Positions 62,445 to 64,000 of a stretch of DNA of 64,000 nucleotides are shown piece by piece. The stretch's first letter is position 1; every line of letters begins with the position of its first letter. The stretch is from Mauremys mutica (lineage: Eukaryota > Chordata > Testudines > Geoemydidae): positions 12,551,501 to 12,615,500 of the forward strand of contig NC_059084.1 in assembly GCF_020497125.1 (NCBI RefSeq), read 5' to 3'. Made by a program: the position numbers and the translations under genes. The notes under the pieces are model-generated. The model made no database searches and was not told where the DNA came from. It saw nothing but the letters and a program-made list of their open reading frames with translations.

Positions 62445-64000
62445 CTGGGGAGGGAAAAAGGAAAAAAGAATTTATTGTAATTTTTTTGTTTTTTAAATCA
62501 AAAAGTTGTACCAGTTCCCTTATGTTAGTAAAGGGATCTTTTGTTTACTTAGGATAATCTGGGTACTCATGCTCCTGTTCCCTAACTGAACACCTACCTT
62601 AGTTACAGCAGAACAGTGTTAATGTTTATGTCATTACTTAAAATAAAGCAGTTAAACAGTGTGCCAGATTCTGATTTAACACAATGGATGAGTTTCTAAA
62701 ATGGAGCCACTCTAGGTTTATACTGCTCTCACTGAGATTAGATTGCAATCTTTCTGACAATTCAGGAGGCCTATGCTGTTTGACATTTCCCTTTTTCTAT
62801 GTCAATCAAAAACCTAAAGCACAGATGCATTAAGAAATTAAAATTCCAACAAATACAATAAACTGATTGACTTAAAGAGGCATCATCAACCAGAAATCTA
62901 ATCAATTATAAATTGTAACTTGAGATATTACATTTGTCTCTGAGCCCTCCCATACCTCCTAGCTAATTTTTGTGGTTTTACAAGTTTTTAATTTTTTAAA
63001 AAATATTTTTCCTCTTCCCCTATTGCTGTGTGAAAGGCCCACACAACATGCAGAAACTGAAAAAGCACAAAGTGCTGTCAAATGCACAGTGTGATATTTT
63101 TGACAACTTCAGATGATGCCTGTTACAAGAGTAGGAAACAACTTTTCAGACTGAAGTGTGATATTTTCCCCTTCCCAGATTGGTGTCCCTATAAAACCAA
63201 ATACGTTCTCATTCACCCCCCCCTTTCTCTGCTTTCACAATTGTATAGCTGCAGCATCAGCCCAATAGTCAGAGATGTCTCTTACAGTTAAAAAATAATA
63301 AAAATGTAGGGCTGGAAGGGATCTCAAGAGGTCACCTAGACCATCCCCAACAGGTGTTTATCTAACCTGTTCTTAAAAACCTCCAATGACAAGGATTCCA
63401 CAACCTCCCTAGGTAACATTCCTGTTCTATTATTCTACTTTCTGAATTAAAAAAAATAATAAATTGGAAGTTTGTAAATAATCTTTACAAGATTTAAAGT
63501 TTAACCAAGGTGCAAAATGAAACAGACCATCAATAAATCTGACCTAGAGTAAGACAACAATACATCCATACATAATGCTGAAAGTTTGCTAATGGAGGAG
63601 TAAAAAGGCTGTTTGAATGCTGAATAACTTATGTAAAAACAGACCAAAGGAAAGAGGGACTTGTCATCTCCTGCCATCGATCAGTCACGTATATATTGCA
63701 AACAAGGAAGCCACAACTATTTTCAGTTGTCTAGAATAGGCTGTAAATTCTGGAGTATTTCCCACATGACCTTGCAATGGTCCACTTTTTTTCCCCTCTG
63801 CACTTCTCATACTTGGCCATACAATTAGACTTAGCAGGATTTGATTTATGTCCTTAGTCACTGGTAAGTGTCAATTTCACCTGACACAGAAATCAACAAC
63901 AACAACAAAAATCCATCCTCAGTTGGCAAATGCACCTAGCACCTGCAGGAATCTGGTGTCACTGGCCTCACAGCTGTGCAGGGAGCCCTCTGCAGTCCTG
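62445..64000. other. FAM210B intron, right edge
   Basis: Sequence upstream of the last FAM210B exon. No earlier FAM210B exon was recognised. A CR1 tail lies at 63305-63440. The rest is AT-rich and unremarkable. Confidence 0.5.
63305..63440 (-). mobile_element. CR1 LINE 3' end fragment
   Basis: The text gtagggctggaagggatctc, then tctaacctgttcttaaaaac ctccaatgac, is the CR1 3' end, seen in antisense. It sits in the FAM210B intron. Confidence 0.75.

Noticed and set aside
62445..64000. An upstream FAM210B exon in the right edge
   Set aside because: I looked on the minus strand for a phase-2 donor preceded by the first half of the DUF1279 domain and found none I could support.

Overview
This window is vertebrate nuclear DNA, most likely from a turtle (hidden-necked, Cryptodira). 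The reasons are split genes with GT-AG introns, many copies of CR1 LINEs, a tRNA-derived SINE with a CR1-like tail, Penelope-derived terminal repeats, and abundant hAT-like and PIF/Harbinger-like MITEs of the kinds common in turtle genomes. The species call is inference. The gene content and splice structure are read directly from the sequence.

Four genes are present, in the same order and relative orientation as the mammalian FAM210B-AURKA-CSTF1-CASS4 block (human 20q13.2), seen from the other side. (1) CASS4, minus strand, positions 1-20189: a 12-base coding exon, the SH3 exon, two short substrate-domain exons and the start of the next exon, which runs off the left edge. (2) CSTF1, minus strand, 27160 to about 36660: complete, five coding exons giving 431 codons, plus a noncoding first exon in a CpG-rich promoter. 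(3) AURKA, plus strand, about 43100-56360: eight coding exons giving 414 codons, with a complete kinase domain. (4) FAM210B, minus strand: only the last coding exon (62228-62444). Its upstream exons lie beyond the right edge or were not recognised.

CSTF1 and AURKA are divergent, and AURKA and FAM210B are convergent. The 6.5 kb between the CSTF1 and AURKA promoters holds an AT-rich stretch, an hAT MITE, and a 2.5 kb CpG-rich block (41.5-43.9 kb). That block has several promoter-like clusters (paired CCAAT boxes, NRF1, CRE, YY1 and E-box sites, CHR-like hexamers), a cruciform-capable inverted repeat and a G-rich minisatellite. The rest is introns and intergenic DNA full of repeats. Many have clean target-site duplications, and several are nested (MITE in CR1, MITE in MITE, MITE in MIR-like SINE).

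The genes are not an operon-like unit. AURKA is a mitotic kinase, CSTF1 an mRNA 3'-end processing factor, CASS4 an adhesion and signalling scaffold, and FAM210B a mitochondrial membrane protein. The main points of interest are a GC-AG intron in AURKA, Aurora-B-like hinge residues in this AURKA, the AURKA/CSTF1 promoter block, and hammerhead-ribozyme-like cores in the Penelope-derived repeats.
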